Shown here piece after piece: positions 33,306 through 41,438 of a stretch of DNA of 41,438 nucleotides; position 1 is the first letter of the stretch, and each line of letters opens with the position of its first letter. Both the position numbers and the translations under genes were made by a program. The DNA comes from Phycisphaeraceae bacterium (GTDB lineage: Bacteria > Planctomycetota > Phycisphaerae > Phycisphaerales > Phycisphaeraceae), in assembly GCA_028280965.1 (NCBI GenBank), contig JANQKT010000193.1, positions 1-41,438 on the forward strand, written 5' to 3'. A model generated the notes under the pieces. That model made no database searches. It had not been told where the DNA came from and was given only the letters and a program-made list of their open reading frames with translations.

Positions 33306-34355
33306 GTGACGCAGCTCAAGCCCATCGTGATCCTTGGCCCGACCGCGGGCGGCAAGAGCGACCTCGCGGTGGCGCTGGCCGAGCGTTTGCAGGGTGAAGT
33401 GATCGGCGCGGACGCGTTCCAGGTCTACCGCCACCTGGATGCGGGCACGGCCAAGCCGGACAAGACGCTTCGCGGCCGCGCCCCGCACCACCTGATCGAT
33501 ATTGTCGAGCCGACCCAGCGGTTCACGGTGCACGACTGGCTCGGCCGGGCGCGCTCGGCGATCGACGGCATCCAGTCGCGCGGCGGCAAGCCGATCATCG
33601 TTGGCGGGACCAATTTATATATGAAGGCGCTGCTCGACGGGATGTTCGACGGCCCGGGGCAGGACGTGTTGTTCCGCGCTTCGCTGGACGGGACCGAGAC
33701 CGCAGCGCTGCACGAGCGGCTCAGGGAGGTGGACCCCGAGACGGGCGACCGCCTGAAGCCCGCCGACCGTCAGCGGATCGTTCGTGCGTTGGAGGTGTAC
33801 CGGCTGACGGGCACGCCGATCAGCGCGTTGCAGACACAGTGGGAGGCGGAAGGATCGCGGGGCACCGAGGCGACACTGATTGGCTTGCAGTGGAGCCCCG
33901 AGGCGATCAACCCGCGGATCAACCTGCGTGTGAAGGCGATGTTCTATCCGGAGAAGGTTGAGCCCGGCTTGGCCGCAGCGGTTTGCATCAATGGCGAGTC
34001 GCTGGTTGATGAGGTGAAACGCCTCAGATCGCAAGGCTGTTTCGAACCGATTCGTGCAGACGCCGACGCTATGCCGCGAAACGGCGAAGCGTCTGGTATC
34101 GAATCGGTCGCCCCCAATCAGGCCCGCGAGGCCCTGGGCTATAAACAGCTCCTTGCCTGGATCGAAGGCACGGACGGCAAGGTCACGACGCCCGACGAGG
34201 CTTTTGAGAAGACCAAGGTGTTGACTCGGCGTTTCGCGAAGCAGCAACGGACCTGGCTGAAACGCTTCTCGGCTGCAAAGTGGATCGATTGTGATCGGGT
34301 GGGTCCGGAATACCGCTTGGATCAAGCTCTCTCGATGATATCTGTAAGTAGTTGA
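33306..34355 (+). CDS. miaA: tRNA dimethylallyltransferase
   Basis: Adds a dimethylallyl group to A37 of tRNAs reading U-starting codons. The 349 residues start from GTG with the P-loop [18 protein letters not shown], followed by [52 protein letters not shown], and the tRNA-binding [15 protein letters not shown]. The C-terminal [13 protein letters not shown] is also standard. The region around residues 230-280 has more AT-rich codon use than the N-terminal part. It is divergent from acnA and upstream of topA. Confidence 0.95.
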   Translation: MTQLKPIVILGPTAGGKSDLAVALAERLQGEVIGADAFQVYRHLDAGTAKPDKTLRGRAPHHLIDIVEPTQRFTVHDWLGRARSAIDGIQSRGGKPIIVGGTNLYMKALLDGMFDGPGQDVLFRASLDGTETAALHERLREVDPETGDRLKPADRQRIVRALEVYRLTGTPISALQTQWEAEGSRGTEATLIGLQWSPEAINPRINLRVKAMFYPEKVEPGLAAAVCINGESLVDEVKRLRSQGCFEPIRADADAMPRNGEASGIESVAPNQAREALGYKQLLAWIEGTDGKVTTPDEAFEKTKVLTRRFAKQQRTWLKRFSAAKWIDCDRVGPEYRLDQALSMISVSS

Positions 34356-34500
34356 AATATAAATATTTAACATATGGACTTGACAGGGGCTGGCGAACCG
34401 GTTCAAGTGTCCGCCTTCCTCGGGGCGATAGACGCCAATGATGTGACCGATCCCCGTCCGGGAATGAACCCCAGGCTCAGCCGGTTCGTAGACCAGCCCC

Positions 34501-37365
34501 ATGGCCAAGAAGTCCACCAAGAAAAAGACGACGACGAAGAAAAAGACCACGGCCCGTTCCGGCGGCGGGGGCCGGCGCGGTATCGATCCTAAACAGGCAG
34601 AAGGCAAGCACTTAGTGATCGTCGAGTCGCCGACCAAGGCCAAAACGATCAACAAGTACCTCGGCAAGGACTACTGCGTGATGGCCAGCGTCGGCCACAT
34701 CCGCGACCTGCCGCCCCGCAACCCTAAAGGGGTCAAGGCACCGGTTCCAGGGGTGGACTTGGAGAACGATTTCGAGCCCACCTACCAGGTGATGGACGAC
34801 TCGAAGAAGACGGTCACCGACCTCAAGAAGGCGGCGAAACTGGCGGAAGACGTCTGGTTCGCGACCGACCTGGACCGCGAGGGGGAAGCGATCGCCTGGC
34901 ACGTCGCCCACGCGCTGGACTACCCCGTCGAGAACGCCAAGCGCGTCGTGTTCAACGCGATCACCAAGGCGGAGATCGAGAACGCCTTCTCACACCCCCG
35001 CCCGATCGAGACCAACCGCGTCGACGCCCAGCAGGCCCGGCGGATCCTCGACCGCATCGTCGGCTACCAGGTCAGCCCGCTGCTCTGGAAGAAAGTCGCC
35101 GGCGGGCTCAGCGCCGGCCGGGTCCAGTCCGTCGCGACGCGCCTGGTCGTCGAACGCGAGCGCGAGATCGAGGCCTTTATCCCCGACGAATACTGGCGCC
35201 TCGGCGCGGTGTTTGCCACGGACGCCTCGCAGGCCGATGCGCTCGGCAAGCAGTGGCGTGACTTCTTCTACGTCGGCGAGGACGAAAACCCGCGCACGGT
35301 CAAGGAGCAGAACGCCTGGCTGAGCGAGCGGCAGTGCCTTAAGGCCGAGCTGGTCGAGGTCGGCGGCAAGCCGTTCAAGCCCGACAATCGCGTCGCTGCG
35401 CTGAAGGCGTCTCAGGCATTGGGCTTCGACCTGACAGATACGCAAGAGACGCTCGATGAAGACGCGAAGGGCCCGCAGCAGAACCAGGTCAAGTACCTGG
35501 GCGGAGTTGCGGACGCGCCGGACTACACGATCAAGTCGATCGAAACCAAGCGGACGACCTCTCGGCCGAGCCCGCCGTTTATTACCTCGACGATGCAGCA
35601 GCAGGCCTCGACCCGCCTGGGTTTCCAGCTCAAGCGGACGATGCGCGTCGCCCAGCAGCTCTACGAGGGCATCGACCTCAAGGGCGCCCGCGGGCAGACC
35701 GGCCTGATCACGTACATGCGGACCGACTCGACGCACCTGTCGAATGAAGCGCTATCGTCTGTCCGCTCGCACATCGAGTCCAGCTGCGGCAAGGGCTACC
35801 TGCCCGAGAAGCCGAACTTCTATAAGTCTTCGAACAAGGATGCGCAGGAAGCCCACGAAGCGATCCGCCCGACGGACGTGTCGATCACGCCCGGCTCGAT
35901 CCGCGACAAGCTCAACGACGAGCAGTACAAGCTCTATGACCTGATCTGGCGGCGGTTCGTCGCCTGCCAGATGGTGCCGGCGCAGTGGGACTCGACCGCG
36001 ATCACGATTGAAGCCCGCGCAACAGATGGGAGCGATGCCAAGTTCCGCGCGACCGGCCGCACGCTTGTGTTTGACGGCTTCTTGAAGGTGATGGGCATCC
36101 CGACCAGTGACGATGTCATCCTCCCGCCACTTGAAGAGAACCAGCCGGTCGGGCCGCTGGACCTGACGCCGACGCAGCACTTCACCAGCCCGCCGGCGCG
36201 GTTTAACGAGGCGTCGCTGCAGAAGAAGCTGGAAGAAGAGGGCATCGGCCGACCTTCGACCTATGCCGCGATCATCGGGACGATCCAGGACCGCAAGTAC
36301 GTCGAGACGGTGACGCCGCGTGATCGCCGGCTGCGCGCGACGGACATGGGCAAGGTCGTGACGGACATGCTCGTGAACGCGTTCCCGAAGATCCTCGATG
36401 TCGGCTACACGCGCGAGATGGAGGCGCACCTCGACGAGATCGAGTCGGAGAACAAGGACTGGCGGGCGACGCTGCACGAGTTTTATGACCCGTTCAGGGA
36501 GGCGCTCGATCACGCGCACGAGAACCTCAGGCATGCCAAGGCCGAGACCCAGCCCGCGCCCGATGATCTGAAGTGCCCGACCTGCGGCGCGCCGACCGAG
36601 TACAAGTTCGGGCGCAACGGCCGGTTCCTGTCGTGCACCGCGTTCAACGTCCCGCCGATCAAGGTCGATGTCGAAGGGCATCCGGGCACTTGGTTCTTGC
36701 ACAAGGCCAAGGGCAAGGCCCGTCCGAAGGTCATGAACGAGGACCAGTCGGACAAGGTCAACTGGACGAAGCTGACCAAGGACGACCAGAAGACGTTCCA
36801 GGCGCTCAGCGACGAGATGCCCGAGCCGTGCAAGTACGCGGCGCCGATCGATAAGAACGGCCGGCCGATGGAGCCGGAGCAGACGGACATCCTCTGTCCT
36901 GACCCGCCGGTGGGCGACGGCCGGCCGATGATCAAGCGCACCGGGCGTTTCGGCCCGTTCCTCGCGGCGGCGAGCTACCCGGACGTGCAGTACATCGTGA
37001 AGCTGAACGCGAAGACCGGCGCGGTCGAGCTGCCCAAGCCCCCGCCGATGGAGTGCGACATCCTGTGCGAGAAGTGCGGCGAAGAGACGGGCGCGAACTA
37101 CTACGTCCGGGACTCGAAGCGTGGGCTCTGGCTGAGCTGCTCGCGTTTCCCCAAGTGCCGCGGCCGTGCGGCGTTCAACAAGCTCGACGAGGCGAAGCAG
37201 AAAGAGCTCGAGGAGGCCTGGGCGGCTCATCTCAAAGAGAACCCGTTGCCCGATATCCGCACGACGTCAGGCCGGGTGTTGCAGGAAGGCGACGACTACG
37301 TGCCCGTGATCGCCGGTGAGGAAGATGCGTCCGCCGAGGCCGAGTCGATGAGCGACGCGGCGTGA
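34501..37365 (+). CDS. topA: DNA topoisomerase I
   Basis: A type IA topoisomerase of 954 residues that relaxes negative supercoils. A Lys-rich N-terminal extension (first ~35 residues, MAKKSTKKKTTTKKKTTARS) precedes the Toprim domain (HLVIVESPTKAKTINKYLG, with DLDREGEAIAWHVA). The active-site Tyr405 lies in GLITYMRTDSTHLS. GIGRPSTYAAIIGTIQDRKY follows. The C-terminus has a partly degenerate zinc ribbon (CPTCGAPTEYKFGRNGRFLS) and a full one (CEKCGEETGANY ... CSRFPKC). An insert of ~85 residues relative to E. coli lies before Tyr405. The acidic last residues (VPVIAGEEDASAEAESMSDA) recur in a relic at 38092-38153. Confidence 0.95.
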   Translation: MAKKSTKKKTTTKKKTTARSGGGGRRGIDPKQAEGKHLVIVESPTKAKTINKYLGKDYCVMASVGHIRDLPPRNPKGVKAPVPGVDLENDFEPTYQVMDDSKKTVTDLKKAAKLAEDVWFATDLDREGEAIAWHVAHALDYPVENAKRVVFNAITKAEIENAFSHPRPIETNRVDAQQARRILDRIVGYQVSPLLWKKVAGGLSAGRVQSVATRLVVEREREIEAFIPDEYWRLGAVFATDASQADALGKQWRDFFYVGEDENPRTVKEQNAWLSERQCLKAELVEVGGKPFKPDNRVAALKASQALGFDLTDTQETLDEDAKGPQQNQVKYLGGVADAPDYTIKSIETKRTTSRPSPPFITSTMQQQASTRLGFQLKRTMRVAQQLYEGIDLKGARGQTGLITYMRTDSTHLSNEALSSVRSHIESSCGKGYLPEKPNFYKSSNKDAQEAHEAIRPTDVSITPGSIRDKLNDEQYKLYDLIWRRFVACQMVPAQWDSTAITIEARATDGSDAKFRATGRTLVFDGFLKVMGIPTSDDVILPPLEENQPVGPLDLTPTQHFTSPPARFNEASLQKKLEEEGIGRPSTYAAIIGTIQDRKYVETVTPRDRRLRATDMGKVVTDMLVNAFPKILDVGYTREMEAHLDEIESENKDWRATLHEFYDPFREALDHAHENLRHAKAETQPAPDDLKCPTCGAPTEYKFGRNGRFLSCTAFNVPPIKVDVEGHPGTWFLHKAKGKARPKVMNEDQSDKVNWTKLTKDDQKTFQALSDEMPEPCKYAAPIDKNGRPMEPEQTDILCPDPPVGDGRPMIKRTGRFGPFLAAASYPDVQYIVKLNAKTGAVELPKPPPMECDILCEKCGEETGANYYVRDSKRGLWLSCSRFPKCRGRAAFNKLDEAKQKELEEAWAAHLKENPLPDIRTTSGRVLQEGDDYVPVIAGEEDASAEAESMSDAA

Positions 37366-37418
37366 TGACTTCGCGCATTGCATCAGCGTTCGAATTCGTA
37401 TCGACCATGCATTGAACA

Positions 37419-37444
37419 GCGATAACCACCGCACCTGTTATCGC
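37419..37444 (+). terminator. Possible weak hairpin after topA
   Basis: GCGATAAC and GTTATCGC form an 8-bp stem with a 10-nt loop, 54 bp after the topA stop. No clear T run follows, so termination is uncertain. Confidence 0.25.
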
Positions 37445-37566
37445 GGCTTGTATTGATCTCTGTTGGCATGTCGCGCCGATACCTTTCAATACCGGCGGCC
37501 GATCCGGCGGTTGTCGGGGTTCATTCATGTATTCCGGATTGAGTCTCAAATAGGAAAGGGCGGCAG

Positions 37567-38070
37567 ATGAAGAAGCAGGCTATTTCTCTCGCGGCGATCG
37601 TGGGCGGGTGCGGCGCGGCCGAGCAGGCGGCGGGGCAGACGCCTGGCGTGACATTCGATTTCGATGGTTTGAATCTGGAAGTCTCCGAAGACCTGACAAG
37701 CGACCGATTCTCGGTTGTGCTCGATTCTGAGCCGACCGATCCCGTGCAGCTCAATTTCTCGGTATCGGACCCGACCGAGGCCGTGCTGCTGTCCGGTGCC
37801 ATGCTTACGTTCTTCCCGGGCAACTGGGACCGGGAGCAGTTTGTGTCCGTCGTGGGCCTGGATGACCAGCTTCAGGATGGCGACATCGCGTTCTTGGTCA
37901 CCACAGACCCGCTCGTTTCTGACGACCTGAGCTACGGCGGGCTTGATGTCCCGGACATCCCGATTATTAACTTCGATAACGAACCCATCCCGGAACCGGC
38001 CACAGCGCTGCTCGTCGGTCTTGGCGGGTTCGTGCTGACCCGTCGGCGGTCTTCGGTGGGCAGGCGTTAA
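37567..38070 (+). CDS. Secreted PEP-CTERM protein with a Calx-beta-like domain
   Basis: A 167-residue protein. A short signal-like start (MKKQAISLAAIVGGCGAAEQ) leads to one Calx-beta or cadherin-like domain (FSVVLDSEPTDPVQLNFSVS, LTFFPGNWDREQFVSVVGLD, DIPIINFDNEP). It ends with the PEP-CTERM tail: IPEPATALLVGLGGFVLTRRR. Exosortase processing and surface or matrix location are inferred from that tail. GGAAAGGG precedes the ATG. The gene lies between topA and a diverged copy of the topA tail, so it may have been inserted there. Confidence 0.8.
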   Translation: MKKQAISLAAIVGGCGAAEQAAGQTPGVTFDFDGLNLEVSEDLTSDRFSVVLDSEPTDPVQLNFSVSDPTEAVLLSGAMLTFFPGNWDREQFVSVVGLDDQLQDGDIAFLVTTDPLVSDDLSYGGLDVPDIPIINFDNEPIPEPATALLVGLGGFVLTRRRSSVGRR

Positions 38071-38091
38071 TTCAGCAGGTCCACGTCTGAA

Positions 38092-38153
38092 TGCCCGTGA
38101 TCGCCGGTGAGGATGAGCCCGCCGAGGCCAAGCCGATGAGCGAAGCGGCGTGA
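38092..38153 (+). pseudogene. Diverged copy of the topA 3' tail
   Basis: Translation gives MPVIAGEDEPAEAKPMSEAA then stop, against VPVIAGEEDASAEAESMSDA at the end of topA. At the DNA level, about 60 nt align with one 3-nt gap and mostly substitutions, and the stop codon is kept. It lies 22 bp after the PEP-CTERM gene, in the same orientation as topA. It is in the 319-bp gap 38071-38389, where I see nothing else convincing. Confidence 0.75.
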
Positions 38154-38389
38154 CCCATCTCGCGTGTTCGGGTACTAACCATTTCTGAACTAATAAACAC
38201 CGATGTGCCGCCGTAGTCACAGGCAGAAGGGCGTCTGTTGCGCCTTTTGTGTGCAGCGATCAGCCGGGTGGCCGGCTTGGCGGTCCCATTCGTGTTGTAT
38301 GAAGCCGCGGCACACGTTTTGCAATTGCCGTGCTTACTCAGGCGTTGACCGATCTGAGCCCTTCAACCACCAAGTGATTGGAACGAGGC

Positions 38390-38665
38390 ATGCCGCAGTG
38401 CCCGATGCAACTCGACGAACGTGTACCCCGCGTGGTCGCGTTGCCGATCCACAAGCAGCAGACGCTGGAGCAGTGGGTCGCCGCAGCGCACTTTGTTTTG
38501 ACCGATGGTGGCCTGTCGCCGGACGAGGAGATCGGCCTGCTCGAATCGATCCACCGCGACCCCGCCGCCATCGAGTTGTATGAGCAGGTCTGCCGGGACG
38601 AGCAATTAGTGATGAGCCTTTTCTCCTGCCTGGCCGATCCCGCATCGCCCTCGCGTGTCGCCTGA
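38390..38665 (+). CDS. Small hypothetical protein
   Basis: A 91-residue soluble protein (MPQCPMQLDERVPRVVALPI, IHKQQTLEQWVAAAHFVLTD, YEQVCRDEQLVMSLFSCLAD). It is predicted helical, with high-GC codon use and no recognised domain. The start is uncertain: ATG 38390 has GAGG too close upstream, ATG 38405 and TTG 38378 are alternatives. Function unknown. Confidence 0.45.
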   Translation: MPQCPMQLDERVPRVVALPIHKQQTLEQWVAAAHFVLTDGGLSPDEEIGLLESIHRDPAAIELYEQVCRDEQLVMSLFSCLADPASPSRVA

Positions 38666-38730
38666 ACGCTTAGCGGATTGGTACGACGGGGCGGCAGCAT
38701 GACGGTGGGGCTTGGTCTACACTCATGGGC

Positions 38731-39207
38731 ATGAACGCCCGCGAGATCCGCAAGCTCATCTCGGCCGATGACATCCTCGAGTGGTCCCGCCCCACGCGTG
38801 GAGGGTGCTGGCAGTGGGAGGGCTCGCTGCACAACGACGGCTACGCGGCGTGGAACACCGGCGGTCGCCAGGTCAAGGTCCATCGCGCGGCGTATCTGCT
38901 CTTTGTCGGGCCGATCCCCAAGAAGCGGTTCGTCTGCCACACGTGTCGCAACAAGGCCTGTGTCAACCCCGACTGCCTCAAGCTGGTCGATCACAAGGGC
39001 CTGTACGAGCACAACCTCGAGCAGGGCAACGTCGCCCGTGGTGAACGCAACGGGTTCAGCACGCTGAACGCGAAGAAGGTCCGGCGCATCCGCCGATTGG
39101 CGGCGTCGGGTAAGTACTCGCATCGGCAGATCGGCGACATCGTCGGTTGTCATCAAACCAACGTGACACGGATCGTCAACCGCATGTATTGGGGGCATAT
39201 CGATTAG
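38731..39207 (+). CDS. HNH endonuclease with C-terminal helix-turn-helix
   Basis: A 158-residue protein of the phage/homing HNH type. The nuclease region is GCWQWEGSLHNDGYAAWNTG, VKVHRAAYLLFVGPIPKKRF, then VCHTCRNKACVNPDCLKLVD, with Cys pairs and the conserved His. Residues ~110-150 resemble a helix-turn-helix (KVRRIRRLAASGKYSHRQIG ... IVGCHQTNVTRIV) as in resolvase-like or NUMOD DNA-binding regions. I prefer ATG 38731 because TACACT ends 7 nt upstream; ATG 38725 is also possible. It could be a free-standing homing endonuclease or a phage relic. A hairpin repeat follows the gene. Confidence 0.85.
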   Translation: MNAREIRKLISADDILEWSRPTRGGCWQWEGSLHNDGYAAWNTGGRQVKVHRAAYLLFVGPIPKKRFVCHTCRNKACVNPDCLKLVDHKGLYEHNLEQGNVARGERNGFSTLNAKKVRRIRRLAASGKYSHRQIGDIVGCHQTNVTRIVNRMYWGHID

Positions 39208-39219
39208 GTTTTGCAGAGA

Positions 39220-39239
39220 GGCAGACAGGAATGTCTGCC
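39220..39239. repeat. Short palindrome (GGCAGACA-GGAA-TGTCTGCC)
   Basis: An 8-bp stem with a GGAA loop, followed by CCACTTTGG, 12 nt after the HNH stop. From memory, related sequence (translating as GQTFLSA) is frequent in planctomycete genomes. It could act as a bidirectional terminator or be a REP-type repeat. Confidence 0.6.
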
Positions 39240-39260
39240 CCACTTTGGAGCGTTTGATTC

Positions 39261-39668
39261 ATGGCAGAACAGAACCAGGACACCGCCCGGCGACGCGAGT
39301 TGCTCGACGCGATCGGCAAGGCCGCGGAGCTGCACCACCACATCTTGCTGGTGCTGGCCGTGCTGATCGGTGCGCAGGGCATCGCCGCGGCGATCAAGCT
39401 CCGGGATAACGGCATCAACGTGCTGCTCTTTGTGTCGCTGGTCGTGTCGGTGCTGACCCTGGGCGCACGGCTGTGGGTGTATCACGACCTGCTGGTGTCG
39501 ATGCGGATGCGGCTGAGGCCTTTGTTGGAAGGCGACGAGCCGACGCCGGACGCGAAGACCAAGCAGCAGCTCGATTGGCTGACGCACCAGGACCCGCTGC
39601 TAGACCGCGCGAGCGTGTGGGGGCTGTGGCTTAGCGCGGCGCTGTTCGCGTGCGGGTGCATGGTTTAG
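39261..39668 (+). CDS. Small membrane protein of unknown function
   Basis: A 135-residue protein with two central helices (HHHILLVLAVLIGAQGIAAA and NVLLFVSLVVSVLTLGARLW) and a shorter C-terminal helix (VWGLWLSAALFACGC). The N-terminus is charged and a cytosolic acidic loop lies near residues 88-110. No family recognised. It is convergent with the coiled-coil gene. Confidence 0.65.
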   Translation: MAEQNQDTARRRELLDAIGKAAELHHHILLVLAVLIGAQGIAAAIKLRDNGINVLLFVSLVVSVLTLGARLWVYHDLLVSMRMRLRPLLEGDEPTPDAKTKQQLDWLTHQDPLLDRASVWGLWLSAALFACGCMV

Positions 39669-39692
39669 ATCGAAGTCTGCTCTAGCGCGTCT

Positions 39693-41438
39693 TTACGGCT
39701 GCGATGAGCCGAGGCCTGGGAACAGCTCGGGATCGCTCGGCGAACTCGGCGAGAGAAGCGGGTCCATCAGCCGCGCTGCGGACGCGCGGTTCTCCAGCGG
39801 CTTGATGAGCACCGCGAAGGCCTCGCGTGTCTGCTCGGGCGGCTTGCCCAGCGATGCCCGGCGGTTGGCGGCGCGTACCTGCTCGACGGCCGGGCGCAGC
39901 CGGACGATGTCCCAGCCCCCGGCGGCGGCCCTGTCTTGCAAGACGCTCAGCGTTTGATGGATCCGCTGCTGCTGGTCCTTGGTGAGCGCCTCGGTGGCCA
40001 GGCTCTGCTCGATGATGCGGACCTGGAACCCGGCGTGGTAGCAGGCCTGCGCCGCCTCGCCGTGCCTGGCTGTGATGGCGGTGCGGGCGGCGTTGACCAG
40101 CGCGTCGGCGGCCGCGGCGTAGTCCGGCTCGGGGCCGCGCGGCACCTTCGAGGCGGGGTTGTCCGCTAACCGGAGGCGGCTGAACAACTCGCTGAGCGCC
40201 GCGGTGTCCGTGTCGTCGCCCGCGGCGATCGCAAGCAGGACGCCCGCCGCCTCGTAGCCTGCTTGGTAGGCGTAGAACTTGCGGTACCGGGCTAGCTCCA
40301 GCAGCGCTTCGGCCTGCCGCAGCGCGGCGAGCGCATCGTCGAACGCTTGTTTCGATTCGGCGTAGTCCCGGCCGTTGAATTTGTCTGCACCAGCCCGGCG
40401 CATCGCATCGAGCCGATCGATCTCTTCAGCGGCGTGCTGCCTCAGCGTCTCTTCCGATGCGCCGCGGCCCATCGCCTGGATGAGGGCGTCCTTGGCGGCG
40501 AGCGCCCCGGCGGCTTCTTGAGCCGTCTCGATCGCCTGCTCGAACGAGCCCCGCGCTTCTTCGGCTTTCGACAACGCGTTCGCGTATTCGCCCTTGTCGA
40601 GGGACGCGATTGCTTGTGTCAGGTCCAGCTTGCCCTGGCTGAACACCGCGGCGTACTGCTCGGCGTTGGCCTGTTCGGCCTGGGTTTGCAGCCGCTTGAC
40701 CTCGTCGAGCGTCGCGGTGGCCTCGGCACGCGCTTCCTGGTTGGCCTGCCATTGTGCGATCTCGCCGGGCAGCGGCTTGAGCAACTCGTGCGCCTCGGCG
40801 TACGCGTTGTAGGCCTCGGTTAACCGCCCGTTCTCTTGCTCACGCTCGGCACGCTCGATCAGCCGGCCGGCTTCGGCGAAGGTGTCGGCGAACTTCGGCG
40901 GCACGTCCTGTTCTTCGAGCTGCTTAAACGTAACGCGTGCGGGCGAACTGATCCGCTCGACTTGCTCGGAGGTCCGCCCGACCGGCTGGTTGTCTGTGAC
41001 AGAGGGGCTGCCCGGGTCTTCGTTCTCGTCGCCACCGGCGACCATGATGAACAGCCCGATACCGATCACGCACAGCAGCATCACGCCCAGACCGACGACC
41101 AGCGGGTCCGCCCCGGACTTTCGCCGGCGGCGCCGGCGTGTCGCGACGGGCGCGTCGGAATGCCAGAGGTCCTCGGCGTAGGGGTTGATCTCGGGCTCGG
41201 GCGGTGCGGTCGGCGGCTCGGGTGCTTGCAGCTGAGGTTCGTGCGCCGGCGTGACCGGTTCCAGCAGGTCCGCGCTGACGACCGTCGCTGCCTGCTTGGG
41301 TGCGGGCTTGGGCTTGGGCGTTGGCGCGGTGCGCTGGGCATCCACCTCGGCTTGAGCCTGCTGCCGGTCGGCGGGCTCGACGTACGCCAGGCCCAGCCGG
41401 TCCAGATCGGTTGGCATCGAGAGGTCGGCATAGAAGCT
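39693..41438 (-). CDS. Membrane-anchored coiled-coil protein (5' end may lie outside the window)
   Basis: At least 574 residues from ATG 41417, but the frame is open to the window edge (SFYADLS precedes), so the true start may be outside. A Pro-rich cytosolic region and a basic patch (TRRRRRRKSGADP) precede one membrane helix (LVVGLGVMLLCVIGIGLFIM, near residues 107-127). The remaining ~440 residues are long Ala/Glu/Gln-rich helices with coiled-coil or TPR-like character (AERLIERAEREQ-type repeats, LARYRKFYAYQAGYEAAGVL). This architecture would place helical repeats in the periplasm. A C-terminal region of a larger protein, such as a membrane kinase, cannot be excluded. Function unknown. Confidence 0.6.
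   Translation of the reverse strand, partial: SFYADLSMPTDLDRLGLAYVEPADRQQAQAEVDAQRTAPTPKPKPAPKQAATVVSADLLEPVTPAHEPQLQAPEPPTAPPEPEINPYAEDLWHSDAPVATRRRRRRKSGADPLVVGLGVMLLCVIGIGLFIMVAGGDENEDPGSPSVTDNQPVGRTSEQVERISSPARVTFKQLEEQDVPPKFADTFAEAGRLIERAEREQENGRLTEAYNAYAEAHELLKPLPGEIAQWQANQEARAEATATLDEVKRLQTQAEQANAEQYAAVFSQGKLDLTQAIASLDKGEYANALSKAEEARGSFEQAIETAQEAAGALAAKDALIQAMGRGASEETLRQHAAEEIDRLDAMRRAGADKFNGRDYAESKQAFDDALAALRQAEALLELARYRKFYAYQAGYEAAGVLLAIAAGDDTDTAALSELFSRLRLADNPASKVPRGPEPDYAAAADALVNAARTAITARHGEAAQACYHAGFQVRIIEQSLATEALTKDQQQRIHQTLSVLQDRAAAGGWDIVRLRPAVEQVRAANRRASLGKPPEQTREAFAVLIKPLENRASAARLMDPLLSPSSPSDPELFPGLGSSQP

Noticed and set aside
33198-33533. N-terminal extension of the acnA reading frame
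   Set aside because: It overlaps miaA antisense and has no aconitase similarity; the family N-terminus begins at 33197.
34374-34592. Small ORF between miaA and topA
   Set aside because: It overlaps the topA start in another frame, has no ribosome site, and its C-terminal part is a shadow of the Lys-rich topA N-terminus.
38203-38583. 126-residue ORF between the topA-tail relic and the HNH gene
   Set aside because: No ribosome site and Arg/Cys-rich shadow-like composition; it overlaps the more plausible 38390 gene in another frame.

Overview
The window is high-GC bacterial DNA, most likely from a planctomycete of the class Phycisphaerae. The evidence is two PEP-CTERM proteins (one with dockerin-like repeats), a prepilin-type secreted protein, a CxPSR sulfatase, a DUF6807 protein, LPS genes (waaA and a giant LptC/OstA-like protein), many Pro/Ala/Glu-rich proteins, and families I associate with planctomycetes. 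This taxonomic call is inference; no rRNA gene is present.

Layout. 1-2.4 kb: end of a TonB-like gene, a DUF559 nuclease gene boxed by inverted palindromic repeats, a zinc-ribbon protein and a lipoprotein. 2.4-13.5 kb: housekeeping block with proB, waaA, a DinB-like protein, metG, the LptC/OstA-like protein, a phosphohexomutase and glnA. 13.5-24.8 kb: secreted and accessory genes (PEP-CTERM/dockerin, prepilin-like, sulfatase, TPR lipoprotein, Nudix, B12-type radical SAM, DUF2200, DUF6807, HbpS-like lipoprotein, VIT/CCC1 transporter). 24.8-28 kb: repeat-rich accessory stretch with a cupin, a small winged-helix-like protein, a YceI lipoprotein, a zinc-ribbon hypothetical protein, and two families of inverted-repeat elements. 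28.0-30.45 kb: a sharply AT-richer island on the minus strand. 30.45-37.4 kb: acnA, miaA and topA. 37.4-41.4 kb: a PEP-CTERM protein, a diverged copy of the topA tail, a small hypothetical protein, an HNH endonuclease, a membrane protein and a partial membrane-anchored coiled-coil protein.

The main discovery candidate is the AT-rich island. It reads as a retron operon: a HEPN-domain protein (R-X6-H motif), a winged-helix protein, a structured non-coding RNA and a retron-type reverse transcriptase. The RNA is bounded by a perfect 14-bp inverted repeat (a1/a2) and holds a perfect 23-bp hairpin. The a2 arm lies inside the first codons of the RT gene. I do not recall a HEPN plus winged-helix retron among the published retron types.

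Other signals: (i) a palindrome family that flanks the DUF559 nuclease, occurs alone as an inverted pair, and is inserted in frame in another gene; (ii) three ~100-nt REPIN-like elements, one of which abuts the retron island; (iii) diverged copies of the topA and aconitase 3' tails downstream of intervening genes, suggesting insertion at gene 3' ends; (iv) a recurring TANNNT box 6-9 nt upstream of start codons that lack a Shine-Dalgarno sequence, suggesting leaderless transcripts, with a 12-nt element shared by waaA and the LptC-like gene.
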